8,198 nt of DNA from Acidiferrobacteraceae bacterium (lineage in GTDB: Bacteria > Pseudomonadota > Gammaproteobacteria > Arenicellales > UBA868): positions 16,148 to 24,345 of the forward strand of contig PCBE01000071.1 in NCBI GenBank assembly GCA_002731295.1, in the 5' to 3' direction. The translations under genes were made by a program, and so were the position numbers. This document shows, piece by piece, positions 1-6,131 of this stretch (position 1 is the first letter of the stretch; each line of letters starts with the position of its first letter). Under the pieces are notes generated by a model. It saw nothing but the letters and a program-made list of their open reading frames with translations. It searched no databases and had not been told where the DNA came from.

Positions 1-222
1 CTAATGCTGGTCACTATACGGAAGTAAAGCCAGGTAACGCGCTCTTTTAACCGCAGTCGCCAGTTGGCGCTGATAGCGCGGTTTCGTTCCGGTATTTCTA
101 CTGGGAATTATTTTCCCTGTCTCAGTAATATAGGATTTAAGAGTATCCAAGTCTTTATAGTCAATCTCGGATACACCCAAAGCAGTAAAACGACAGTATT
201 TACGCCGCCGGTTGTTTCTCAT
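1..222 (-). CDS. rpsR: 30S ribosomal protein S18
   Basis: Small-subunit ribosomal protein S18, which pairs with S6 on the platform of the 30S subunit. The 73-residue product matches the family along its whole length: a basic start ([10 protein letters not shown]), then [20 protein letters not shown], then PSR, the [20 protein letters not shown] block, and a short tail. The TAG stop occupies bases 1-3, so the gene is complete. The ATG at 222-220 overlaps the rpsF stop in an ATGA arrangement. It is preceded by a strong GAGGAG ribosome binding site eight bases upstream, inside the end of rpsF, and an in-frame TGA just upstream fixes the start. The protein begins Met-Arg-Asn-Asn, whereas most gammaproteobacterial S18 proteins begin Met-Ala-Arg. 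It is translationally coupled to and co-transcribed with rpsF. Identification is very secure. Confidence 0.97.
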   Translation of the reverse strand: MRNNRRRKYCRFTALGVSEIDYKDLDTLKSYITETGKIIPSRNTGTKPRYQRQLATAVKRARYLALLPYSDQH

Positions 223-752
223 GTTTCAGGCTCCTCAACTTCCGCAGCTTCCTCAGCGTCAGAATCTGAGGCAGCAATCGAATCTTCATCCGCTGGCGCT
301 GATTCCTCCAACGACGGCTCATCTACTACCTCACCATCCTCTTCTCTGTCAGGGCCCGAATTCTCAGTGGTATCCGCTACTTCTATGGGCTCGTTACTAA
401 GCCTCTCAGGTTCAGATCCGACATCACTGCTTTCCCCACTTTGCACCAAGAATGACGGTTCGGTTACAGCACCTTTCTTTTTAATAACCAGATTCCTGAT
501 AACTGCATCGTTAAATTTGAACAAGTCGTTCATTCCGTCGAGCGTTGGCTGATCACACTCCACATTCATCAACACGTAATGGGCTTTGTGAACCTTCTCA
601 ATAGGATAGGCTAATTGGCGCCTGCCCCAGTCTTCCAGTCTGTGTAACTGACCGCCCGCGTTCTCTATAAAGTCCTTATAGCGTTCGGTCATTGCAGGAA
701 CCTGCTCACTTTGATCAGGATGGACGAGAAATACTATCTCGTAATGGCGCAT
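219..752 (-). CDS. rpsF: 30S ribosomal protein S6 with a long acidic C-terminal tail
   Basis: Small-subunit ribosomal protein S6, the binding partner of S18. Residues 1 to about 100 form the usual S6 fold ([19 protein letters not shown] at the start, then the [14 protein letters not shown] block, [11 protein letters not shown], and [20 protein letters not shown]). The product is 177 residues against about 131-135 in E. coli. The excess is a tail from about residue 105 with 28 Asp/Glu, only two Arg and no Lys; it looks disordered. In E. coli, S6 ends in Glu residues that RimK extends; here acidity is encoded directly over a longer span, although the protein ends in Thr. The start is supported by AGGGAG at 764-759 with six bases to the ATG. 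The stop overlaps the rpsR start by four bases. The core identification is secure; the role of the tail is unknown. Confidence 0.96.
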   Translation of the reverse strand: MRHYEIVFLVHPDQSEQVPAMTERYKDFIENAGGQLHRLEDWGRRQLAYPIEKVHKAHYVLMNVECDQPTLDGMNDLFKFNDAVIRNLVIKKKGAVTEPSFLVQSGESSDVGSEPERLSNEPIEVADTTENSGPDREEDGEVVDEPSLEESAPADEDSIAASDSDAEEAAEVEEPET

Positions 753-760
753 AAATTTCT

Positions 761-822
761 CCCTATGGATCGAGCTTCCTGCTCTTCGCAGTGAAACAAG
801 GAGTTAATTGGGTTATTTAGGG
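761..822 (-). promoter_or_regulatory. Possible rpsF leader fold covering the ribosome binding site
   Basis: In the predicted rpsF leader, CCCTA (822-818) can pair with TAGGG (765-761), and the latter includes part of the AGGGAG ribosome binding site. A small hairpin, GAGC/GCTC with a five-base AGGAA loop (784-781 with 775-772), lies between the arms. S6:S18 autoregulation through an rpsF leader is known in many bacteria, so such a fold would be in the right place. The outer stem is only five base pairs. I cannot place the CCG element of the known S6:S18 motif inside the predicted transcript, so this is tentative. Confidence 0.22.
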
Positions 823-828
823 CAGCGG

Positions 829-857
829 ATTTTAACCGCCTTTCACTTCGAGAACAA
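829..857 (-). promoter_or_regulatory. Candidate sigma70 promoter for rpsF-rpsR
   Basis: On the minus strand, TTGTTC (857-852) is followed after exactly 17 bases by TAAAAT (834-829). This is a good match in sequence and spacing to a housekeeping promoter. It lies just downstream of the acs stop codon and would start transcription near 821-823, giving a leader of about 70 bases. The -10 lies in the loop of a short GCGG/CCGC inverted repeat (837-834 region against 828-825), which is too weak to call a terminator. This would let the ribosomal genes be expressed independently of acs. Confidence 0.5.
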
Positions 858-865
858 CTGACAAG

Positions 866-2803
866 CTATCGATTCGGCCGCTTAGCTACCAAGTCGTCTA
901 CGACACTAGGATCCGCCAGAGTCGACGTATCTCCCAAGTTATCAATTTCACTGGCGGCTATCTTTCTCAAAATTCGACGCATAATCTTTCCCGAGCGAGT
1001 TTTCGGCAGGCCGGGTGCCCATTGGATTATATCGGGTGTTGCAAACGGCCCTATTTCTTTTCGCACAAGATTAACGAGATCTCTCTTAAGTTCGTCACTG
1101 GGATCACTACCCACCATCAATGTGACATAACTGTAAATCCCCTGTCCCTTGATTTCGTGCGGATATCCAACAACAGCTGCCTCCGCGACCAGATCATGCA
1201 ATACCAGAGCGCTTTCAATCTCAGCTGTTCCCATTCGATGACCCGAAACGTTAATAACATCATCGACTCGGCCCGTGATCCAGTAATAACCATCCTCATC
1301 TCTGCGTGCACCGTCTCCAGTCATATAATATCCAGGATACGTGGCAAAATAAGTAGATACGAAGCGATCGTGATCACCGTACACCGTTCGCATCTGTCCC
1401 GGCCATGAACGCTTGATAACCAAATTACCCACGCCCGCACCATCTACTTCATTCCCTTCATCATCCAGAAGCGCTGGCTGGATTCCAAAAAACGGCCTGG
1501 TTGCCGACCCTGGCTTCAGTGGCGTCGCGCCAGCCAGTGGTGTGATTAGAATACCGCCAGTTTCTGTCTGCCACCATGTGTCTACAATAGGACACTGTTG
1601 GTCTCCCACAACTCGGTAATACCATTCCCAGGCTTCTGGGTTGATCGGCTCACCTACAGTGCCCAATATACGAAGGCTAGTACGATCAGAACTTAGCACG
1701 GGCCCATCGCCTAAACTCATCAGCGCCCGAATAGCCGTTGGTGCTGTGTAGAAAATGTTGACGCAATGTTTATCCACAATATTCCAGAAGCGACTCCCGT
1801 CGGGATAGGTTGGCACTCCCTCAAACATCAACGTAGTTGCACCGTTGGCCAAAGGGCCATAAACAATATATGAGTGACCCGTGATCCAACCGACGTCAGC
1901 TGTGCACCAATAGACTTCACCGTCTTTATAATCAAACACCAGTTGGTGAGTCATCGCTGCATAGAGCTGATAGCCCGCAGTCGTGTGCAACACGCCCTTA
2001 GGCTTTCCGGTAGAACCTGACGTATAGAGGATAAACAGGGGGTCCTCTGCATCCATTTCTTCAGGCTCACAATCTGGCGATACACTTGCCATACCTTCGT
2101 GATACCAGATATCTCGTTTTGCGTCACCAGGTACTTCAGCGCCCGTCCTCCGTACAATGATTGTGGTATGCACATCTGGACATTCCGCAAGCGCCGCCTC
2201 AACGTTTGCCTTAAGCGGGACTGGTCGCCCCCCACGAGGTCCCTCGTCTGCTGTTACAACAACACGGCAATCTGAGTCCAGGATGCGATCTCTTAACGAA
2301 TCTGGAGAAAAGCCACCAAACACCACGGAGTGTACGGCCCCGATCCGAGCACACCCCAGCATAGCGACCGCAGCCTCAGGAATCATTGGCATGTAGATAG
2401 ATACCCGATCCCCTTTTCCTACTCCGCGCGATTTCAGCAGATTGGCAAATCGGCAAACATTTTCATGCAACTCTTTGTAGGAAATATGCTGCTGTTCAGA
2501 TGGATCGTCACCCTCCCATATGATCGCAGTCTGATCACCTCGGGTCTCAAGGTGACGATCGATACAATTAACCGTTGCGTTGAGTTTTGCACCACTAAAC
2601 CATGCAATTGCTCCATTGACGTAGTCATAATCCATAACCCGATCCCACTTCTTGGAATAAGCCAGGTATTTCTCCGCCTGCTGCGACCAAAATTCTTCGG
2701 GACTTTCGATGGACCGGCGATACATCTCTTGGTAACGGGCCTCATCAATGTAGGCATCTTCTGCATTGCGTAAGGCGACCGGGTATATTCGGTTGTCATC
2801 CAT
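866..2803 (-). CDS. acs: Acetyl-CoA synthetase (acetate--CoA ligase, AMP-forming)
   Basis: Cytoplasmic ligase of the ANL superfamily that converts acetate, ATP and CoA to acetyl-CoA through acetyl-AMP. The 645-residue length matches the family (652 in E. coli). Visible motifs in order: [11 protein letters not shown] (260-270, phosphate-binding), EPINPEAW (385-392), [10 protein letters not shown] (408-417, where Trp411 corresponds to the acetate-pocket Trp that restricts substrate size), [12 protein letters not shown] (495-506), [13 protein letters not shown] (511-523, hinge) and [11 protein letters not shown] (600-610), whose Lys606 is the catalytic lysine that is acetylated in the Salmonella enzyme. 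The pocket Trp favours acetate over longer acyl groups. The ATG at 2803 is preceded by GGAG with six bases of spacing. Gaps of 113 bases on both sides suggest a single-gene unit. No protein acetyltransferase or deacetylase partner is adjacent, apart from the distant ribosomal-type RimI. Confidence 0.97.
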   Translation of the reverse strand: MDDNRIYPVALRNAEDAYIDEARYQEMYRRSIESPEEFWSQQAEKYLAYSKKWDRVMDYDYVNGAIAWFSGAKLNATVNCIDRHLETRGDQTAIIWEGDDPSEQQHISYKELHENVCRFANLLKSRGVGKGDRVSIYMPMIPEAAVAMLGCARIGAVHSVVFGGFSPDSLRDRILDSDCRVVVTADEGPRGGRPVPLKANVEAALAECPDVHTTIIVRRTGAEVPGDAKRDIWYHEGMASVSPDCEPEEMDAEDPLFILYTSGSTGKPKGVLHTTAGYQLYAAMTHQLVFDYKDGEVYWCTADVGWITGHSYIVYGPLANGATTLMFEGVPTYPDGSRFWNIVDKHCVNIFYTAPTAIRALMSLGDGPVLSSDRTSLRILGTVGEPINPEAWEWYYRVVGDQQCPIVDTWWQTETGGILITPLAGATPLKPGSATRPFFGIQPALLDDEGNEVDGAGVGNLVIKRSWPGQMRTVYGDHDRFVSTYFATYPGYYMTGDGARRDEDGYYWITGRVDDVINVSGHRMGTAEIESALVLHDLVAEAAVVGYPHEIKGQGIYSYVTLMVGSDPSDELKRDLVNLVRKEIGPFATPDIIQWAPGLPKTRSGKIMRRILRKIAASEIDNLGDTSTLADPSVVDDLVAKRPNR

Positions 2804-2815
2804 TTTCTTCTCCCC

Positions 2816-2901
2816 CTAATTATTAGCTGAAACAATCACCCTCTAAGAATCTGAGACTTACATACCCAGAATATCAAGATATTGTTCAGTGCAATTTTAT
2901 A
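2816..2901 (-). promoter_or_regulatory. acs upstream region with two palindromes and an AT-rich -10-like element
   Basis: The 113-base gap before acs holds TATAAAAT at 2901-2894 on the minus strand, a fair -10 element, with a TTGATT at 2920-2915 upstream but at a short spacing of about 15 bases. Downstream is a perfect palindrome, AATATC-AA-GATATT on the plus strand (2870-2883). A second, CTAAT-T-ATTAG (2816-2826), sits just before the acs ribosome binding site. Both look more like protein-binding sites than RNA hairpins because their loops are one or two bases. I see no clear CRP site, sigma54 promoter or terminator. Confidence 0.3.
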
Positions 2902-2916
2902 CTCAGCGCGGTTCAA

Positions 2917-3654
2917 TCAAGGCTCCACGTCAGATCTCCAGACACAGTTATCACCTAACCTGTCGAGCCATTTTTTATGTTCTAGAATCTCATCCTCACT
3001 GGCCGAAATGACTATAAATCTGTCGTCTGAAAAGTCAGTTCTGTCGCTGGGGTCTCCTGCCGAATCCCGATCGACATCCCGATCACTCTCTCCAAACTTC
3101 TTTTGCGGCTCACTCATGTCAAAAGAGAGGTCTGCCTGCCCACCAGTCATTGCGAGATAGACCTCTGCCAAAATTCTCGCATCCAGTAGACCCCCATGAT
3201 GGGTTCTCTGACTGGTATCGACCTGATAGCGTTTAGCTAAAGCATCGAGACTGTTTCGCTGGCCGGGATGCAGTTGTCGAGCCAGTGCCAAACTGTCCAC
3301 GACTTGGCAATAATCCTCAATTCTTCCACGAACCGAATTTATTAATCTAATTTCATTGTTCAAAAATCCAACATCGAATGATGCATTGTGGATAACCAGT
3401 TCACAGCCTTCAATAAACGACAAAAATTCTTCTAGGAGTTCTGAGAATCTTGGTTTGTCCAACAGGAATTCTGTGGTAAGCCCATGCACTTCTTGCGCTT
3501 CCAAGTCGACCTGCCTATCCGGATTAATGTAACTATGAAAAACGTGTTCTGTAATTCGACGGTCTGAAACCTCGATACAACCTATCTCGATGACGCGATG
3601 GCCTAGTTTTAGATCTAACCCAGTCGTCTCCGTGTCTAAAATAACTTGTCTCAT
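2917..3654 (-). CDS. dnaQ: DNA polymerase III epsilon subunit (3'-5' proofreading exonuclease)
   Basis: Proofreading subunit of the replicative polymerase core. All DEDDh catalytic residues are present: Asp7 and Glu9 in DTETTG, Asp94 in HNASFD, and His153 and Asp158 in HHGGLLD, spaced as in E. coli (His162/Asp167). The 245-residue length is close to the E. coli 243. After the nuclease domain, QADLSF (173-178) fits the QxxLxF beta-clamp-binding motif, in the place of the E. coli QTSMAF. A charged, Asp-rich linker (about 188-212) leads to a C-terminal segment (about 213-245) that should contact the alpha subunit. The clamp motif and C-terminal segment favour epsilon over other DEDDh nucleases. 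It lies 32 bases after rnhA, in the same direction. The start has no well-placed ribosome binding site of its own; see the mini-ORF just upstream. Confidence 0.95.
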   Translation of the reverse strand: MRQVILDTETTGLDLKLGHRVIEIGCIEVSDRRITEHVFHSYINPDRQVDLEAQEVHGLTTEFLLDKPRFSELLEEFLSFIEGCELVIHNASFDVGFLNNEIRLINSVRGRIEDYCQVVDSLALARQLHPGQRNSLDALAKRYQVDTSQRTHHGGLLDARILAEVYLAMTGGQADLSFDMSEPQKKFGESDRDVDRDSAGDPSDRTDFSDDRFIVISASEDEILEHKKWLDRLGDNCVWRSDVEP

Positions 3655-3674
3655 ATAATCATTATGGTCGCCTT
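3651..3674 (-). promoter_or_regulatory. Three-codon mini-ORF overlapping the dnaQ start (possible translational coupling)
   Basis: On the minus strand, AAGG (3674-3671) is followed after eight bases by ATG-ATT-ATA-TGA (3662-3651). Its TGA overlaps the dnaQ ATG (3654-3652) in an ATGA arrangement. The only Shine-Dalgarno-like sequence in the rnhA-dnaQ gap is correctly spaced for this Met-Ile-Ile mini-ORF, and is 16 bases from the dnaQ ATG, which is long. An in-frame TAA rules out an upstream extension of dnaQ. dnaQ translation may therefore depend on termination and reinitiation. The elements are plain in the sequence; the mechanism is inferred. Confidence 0.35.
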
Positions 3675-3686
3675 AACTCAGGCTAT

Positions 3687-4127
3687 CTAAGCAAACATTT
3701 GTTCGATCGCTTTATTGGCCAACTCATCTGCTCTTTCGTTTCCAGCTTCGCCAGAATGGCCTTTTACCCAGTACCACTCGACAACATGTCGCTGGGTCGA
3801 TTGGTCCAGGGCCTGCCACAGATCCTGATTTTTTACCTGTTTGCCGTTTGATGTTTTCCAGCCGTTTCGCTTCCAGTTTGATATCCACACAGTTATACCA
3901 TTCTTGACGTACTGTGAGTCGGTATAGAGTGATACATGGCTGGAGTCCGGAAGTGCACTAAGTGCCTCTACTGGAGCGGTTAGTTCCATCCGATTATTAG
4001 TTGTATTCGACTCGGCACCACTGAGCTCATTTGCCCCCCCATCTCGATACAGAACCGCACCCCAGCCTCCGGGCCCCGGATTGCCACGGCAGGCCCCATC
4101 TGTATAGATTGCCCATCGTTCAGTCAC
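3687..4127 (-). CDS. rnhA: Ribonuclease HI
   Basis: Cytoplasmic endonuclease that cuts the RNA strand of RNA-DNA hybrids, helping to clear R-loops and primers. The 146-residue product aligns with E. coli RNase HI so closely that the catalytic residues keep the same numbers: Asp10 ([19 protein letters not shown]), Glu48 (NNRMEL), Asp70 (YTDSQYV), His124 (VKGHSG) and Asp134 (NERADELA). The basic protrusion ([17 protein letters not shown], about 84-100) of the E. coli-type enzyme is present. The start is GTG at 4127, confirmed by an in-frame TAG nine bases upstream; the ribosome binding site is weak (GAGAG just ahead). It lies 35 bases after the methyltransferase gene and 32 before dnaQ, all in the same direction, so the three probably form one unit. 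In E. coli rnhA and dnaQ are divergent. Confidence 0.97.
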   Translation of the reverse strand: MTERWAIYTDGACRGNPGPGGWGAVLYRDGGANELSGAESNTTNNRMELTAPVEALSALPDSSHVSLYTDSQYVKNGITVWISNWKRNGWKTSNGKQVKNQDLWQALDQSTQRHVVEWYWVKGHSGEAGNERADELANKAIEQMFA

Positions 4128-4162
4128 TGCTCTCTACCGGTTTTCCTAATCAAATGCTGTAG

Positions 4163-4870
4163 TCAGGATTTGCGCGTTAACGTTTGGAGCCGGTGTCGTT
4201 GCCGGCCCCCTCTTAACACGCTCTTCAGATGTTTTGTATGAATGTTAAGGGCTTTGTTCTTAGCGACGAGAATATAGGCTCCAGAAAGCGCAGGCCACCA
4301 TCGTCGACCAGCCGACTCCATAAATTCTAGCCGACGCAATATAGATCCCTTATTGACAGGTGGCCGATAGAAATACATGGTCCCACCTACCGTTACAAAC
4401 CCCAATAGGTTTATCCAGTCCTGAACTCTGGTCAACGGGAAGTAGTTTGCTGTCCACGGCATTTTTCGTTTATGGAATTTAAGGAACCGGCAGATACCCC
4501 AAATTCCAAAGGGATTAAGCCCCAGGACAACCAAATGACCTTCGGGTGCTAAGATCTCGCTGACTTCTCGTAATACTCCCCCGGGATCTCTCCCGAAATC
4601 CAACGCGTGGAACAGGACGACAAGATCTATAGATCTACGTTCGAAAGGCAACGCGTCCCAATCAGAATAGACCTGGACTCCATTAACTTTACAGTCTCCC
4701 GAACCAACATAAATCCGTTCGCCACAGTCGATGTCGCCCAGCAAGTCCTGTTGTGTCGTCCCGATTTGTAATGCTACTCCATGATATCCATAGGGAATCA
4801 AATTGGGAACATGGGCACATGCTTCGTTAGCAAAACAGGTTCCAAGTTCAGTGTTAAACCAGTTAACCAT
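4163..4870 (-). CDS. YafS-like class I SAM-dependent methyltransferase, substrate unknown
   Basis: A 235-residue protein with a Rossmann-type methyltransferase core. Residues 72-92 (DALPFERRSIDLVVLFHALDF) match the acidic and post-motif strands of UbiE-like methyltransferases, and EVSEILAPEGHLVVLGLNP (102-120) is the typical motif III strand. The SAM-binding glycine loop is degenerate: VALQIGTTQQDLLG (32-45) in place of the usual D-x-G-x-G-x-G. This is a known character of the small YafS family found between gloB and rnhA in gammaproteobacteria, and the position here, directly before rnhA, agrees. The C-terminus (about 212-235) is strongly basic. The family substrate is unknown, and catalytic activity should not be assumed. 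The ATG at 4870 has AGGG nine bases upstream. A gloB gene is not adjacent here. Confidence 0.8.
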   Translation of the reverse strand: MVNWFNTELGTCFANEACAHVPNLIPYGYHGVALQIGTTQQDLLGDIDCGERIYVGSGDCKVNGVQVYSDWDALPFERRSIDLVVLFHALDFGRDPGGVLREVSEILAPEGHLVVLGLNPFGIWGICRFLKFHKRKMPWTANYFPLTRVQDWINLLGFVTVGGTMYFYRPPVNKGSILRRLEFMESAGRRWWPALSGAYILVAKNKALNIHTKHLKSVLRGGRQRHRLQTLTRKS

Positions 4871-4948
4871 AAACTACGACCCTAAATTATCCGATAGCCC
4901 ACAACAAACTGGCTAATCAATGGAGGTTTATCGGTCATGATCTGTCAG

Positions 4949-4981
4949 TCGCTCTACAGCGATAACCAGTGAAGGTCACTG
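4949..4981 (-). other. Tandem small hairpins at the end of the leuA-UDG-rimI unit
   Basis: Two short perfect inverted repeats lie at and just after the rimI stop: CAGTG-AAGGT-CACTG (4967-4981, spanning the stop codon) and TCGCT-CTAC-AGCGA (4949-4962), given on the plus strand. The flank CGATAACC (4960-4967) can alternatively pair, with one bulge, with GGTTTATCG further along (about 4925-4933). Neither stem is followed by a U-tract on the minus strand, so this is not a convincing intrinsic terminator. It could stabilise the 3' end of the message or be chance. The rest of the 105-base gap to the methyltransferase shows no strong promoter. Confidence 0.25.
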
Positions 4982-5458
4982 AGTCATGACGGACGCAGGC
5001 TCTAGAACCCTTTCCATAACGAGTGCATCCTCTGCTCGACCACCAGAGCGATAGTAGCTATTTCTGCGTCCAAAAACCAAAAAACCTTCTGACTCGTACA
5101 ATTGTCGCGCGATCAGATTGTTTGGGCAAACCTCCAATAGAATTTTCATCACTCCGCCTTTACGGGCATCAGCGCATGCCTTTTTGACAAGGCCACGACC
5201 GAGGCCTTGACCCTGTCGAGTACTTTTTACAGCCAAATTCAAGATATGCGATTCTTCAGTGTAAATTGATTGAACAAGGTAAGCCACGACTTGATTGTCG
5301 TATTCGATAACCCAGCATTTATCTCCCGCTTTAATAGATTCGGAGAATGCGTTCTGGGTCCATGGATGAAACGTGACTTGTTGTTCTATCTCCACAACTT
5401 GAGGTATGTCCGAATACGCCATAGGTCGCGTAATCTCTAGATCATATTGATCGTTCAT
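4976..5458 (-). CDS. rimI: Ribosomal protein S18 N-alpha-acetyltransferase (RimI family GNAT)
   Basis: GNAT acetyltransferase of the RimI family, which in E. coli acetylates the N-terminal Ala of ribosomal protein S18 using acetyl-CoA. Numbered from the ATG at 5458 (160 residues), the acetyl-CoA loop RQGQGLG is at 81-87. Glu109 and Tyr121 (LLEVCPNNLIARQLYESEGF, 107-126) keep the 12-residue spacing of the E. coli catalytic pair Glu103/Tyr115. HPW (31-33) and the substrate-contacting C-terminal part (RRNSYYR) are also typical. An upstream in-frame GTG at 5470 would add four residues. I prefer the ATG because it fits the family N-terminus better; neither has a clear ribosome binding site. The gene overlaps the end of the glycosylase gene by 17 bases, so translation is probably coupled. 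Other GNATs are possible, but the residues favour RimI. Confidence 0.87.
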   Translation of the reverse strand: MNDQYDLEITRPMAYSDIPQVVEIEQQVTFHPWTQNAFSESIKAGDKCWVIEYDNQVVAYLVQSIYTEESHILNLAVKSTRQGQGLGRGLVKKACADARKGGVMKILLEVCPNNLIARQLYESEGFLVFGRRNSYYRSGGRAEDALVMERVLEPASVMTQ

Positions 5459-6116
5459 TTTTGGACCCACTGAACAAAGATTGCGCGAACTGTAAATCCT
5501 TCCACACCTTTTGTTTCTCCAACAGTGAGCGCAGTAGATACGCCGGATGATAAGTTACTACCAAAGGAATCTTTAATTCTGAGTATTCATGTCCTTGGCC
5601 ACGTAATTCCGCTATCGATGATGTGGACTTCAGTAGTGCTTGTGCTGCAAAACGACCCATTGCAACGATAATCTCAGGTCTGATGTGGTTGATCTGATCG
5701 TGCAGGTAGGGTTCACATTGAATCACTTCTTCTCCCATCGGGTCCCTGTTCGCCGGCGGCCTGCACTTAAGCACATTGGTGATATAAACCTCGTCCCGCG
5801 CCAATCCGATACTAAACAATATAGAATTTAACAACTGGCCCGCGCGACCCACGAACGGTAGACCTTGTTTATCCTCATTCGAACCAGGCGCCTCGCCTAC
5901 AAACAACCAGTCCGCTTCTATCGGACCATGACCGAAGACCGTGTTCTGTCGTCGCAGATGAAGGCTACATGCCTGACACTGCCGAACCTTATCTGATAGT
6001 GCCTTCAGTTCGATACTGCCACCATCTACCCTAACTGATGTTGTGTTTGACGCCCTCCTTTGCCACCGGACAATCCCGATCTCTCGTAAGTGCTGCGATC
6101 TAGGGTGTATTGCCAA
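5442..6116 (-). CDS. Family 4 uracil-DNA glycosylase (iron-sulfur type)
   Basis: Removes uracil from DNA as the first step of base excision repair. The 224-residue protein carries the family 4 signature: GEAPGSNEDKQGLPFVGRAG (74-93), TNVLKCRPPANRDP (113-126) and the C-terminal HPAYLLR loop (190-196). Four cysteines fit the [4Fe-4S] ligands of this family: Cys47 and Cys50 (C-X2-C), and Cys118 and Cys134 (C-X15-C). An N-terminal segment (HLREIGIVRW, about 9-18) resembles the LxxMGIxxW motif ahead of the catalytic domain in many gammaproteobacterial members, which supports the chosen start. That start is TTG at 6116, with AAGGA ten bases upstream, in a gap of only 15 bases after the leuA stop. 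It is co-directional with leuA and overlaps rimI. It is distinct from the family 1 Ung enzyme. Confidence 0.92.
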   Translation of the reverse strand: MAIHPRSQHLREIGIVRWQRRASNTTSVRVDGGSIELKALSDKVRQCQACSLHLRRQNTVFGHGPIEADWLFVGEAPGSNEDKQGLPFVGRAGQLLNSILFSIGLARDEVYITNVLKCRPPANRDPMGEEVIQCEPYLHDQINHIRPEIIVAMGRFAAQALLKSTSSIAELRGQGHEYSELKIPLVVTYHPAYLLRSLLEKQKVWKDLQFAQSLFSGSKNERSI

Positions 6117-6131
6117 GAACTGTTGATCCTT

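Noticed and set aside
64..552. Ser-rich 162-codon open frame on the plus strand
   Set aside because: It is the antisense of the acidic S6 tail and S6 core. The Ser richness follows from reading Asp/Glu-rich codons backwards, and it has no recognisable domain or ribosome binding site.
825..838. Intrinsic terminator after acs (GCGG/CCGC)
   Set aside because: The stem is only four base pairs with no U-tract, and the sequence overlaps a better-supported -10 element.
1117..2835. Several 60-150 codon open frames on both strands across acs
   Set aside because: They lie inside the well-supported acs frame, carry no recognisable motif and look like out-of-frame shadows.
4871..4975. tRNA or small RNA gene in the rimI-methyltransferase gap
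   Set aside because: The hairpins do not form a cloverleaf, there is no T-loop consensus, and no promoter-terminator pair is visible.
5456..5470. GTG at 5470 as the rimI start
   Set aside because: It has no ribosome binding site and adds four residues not typical of the family; the ATG at 5458 is preferred, though not proven.
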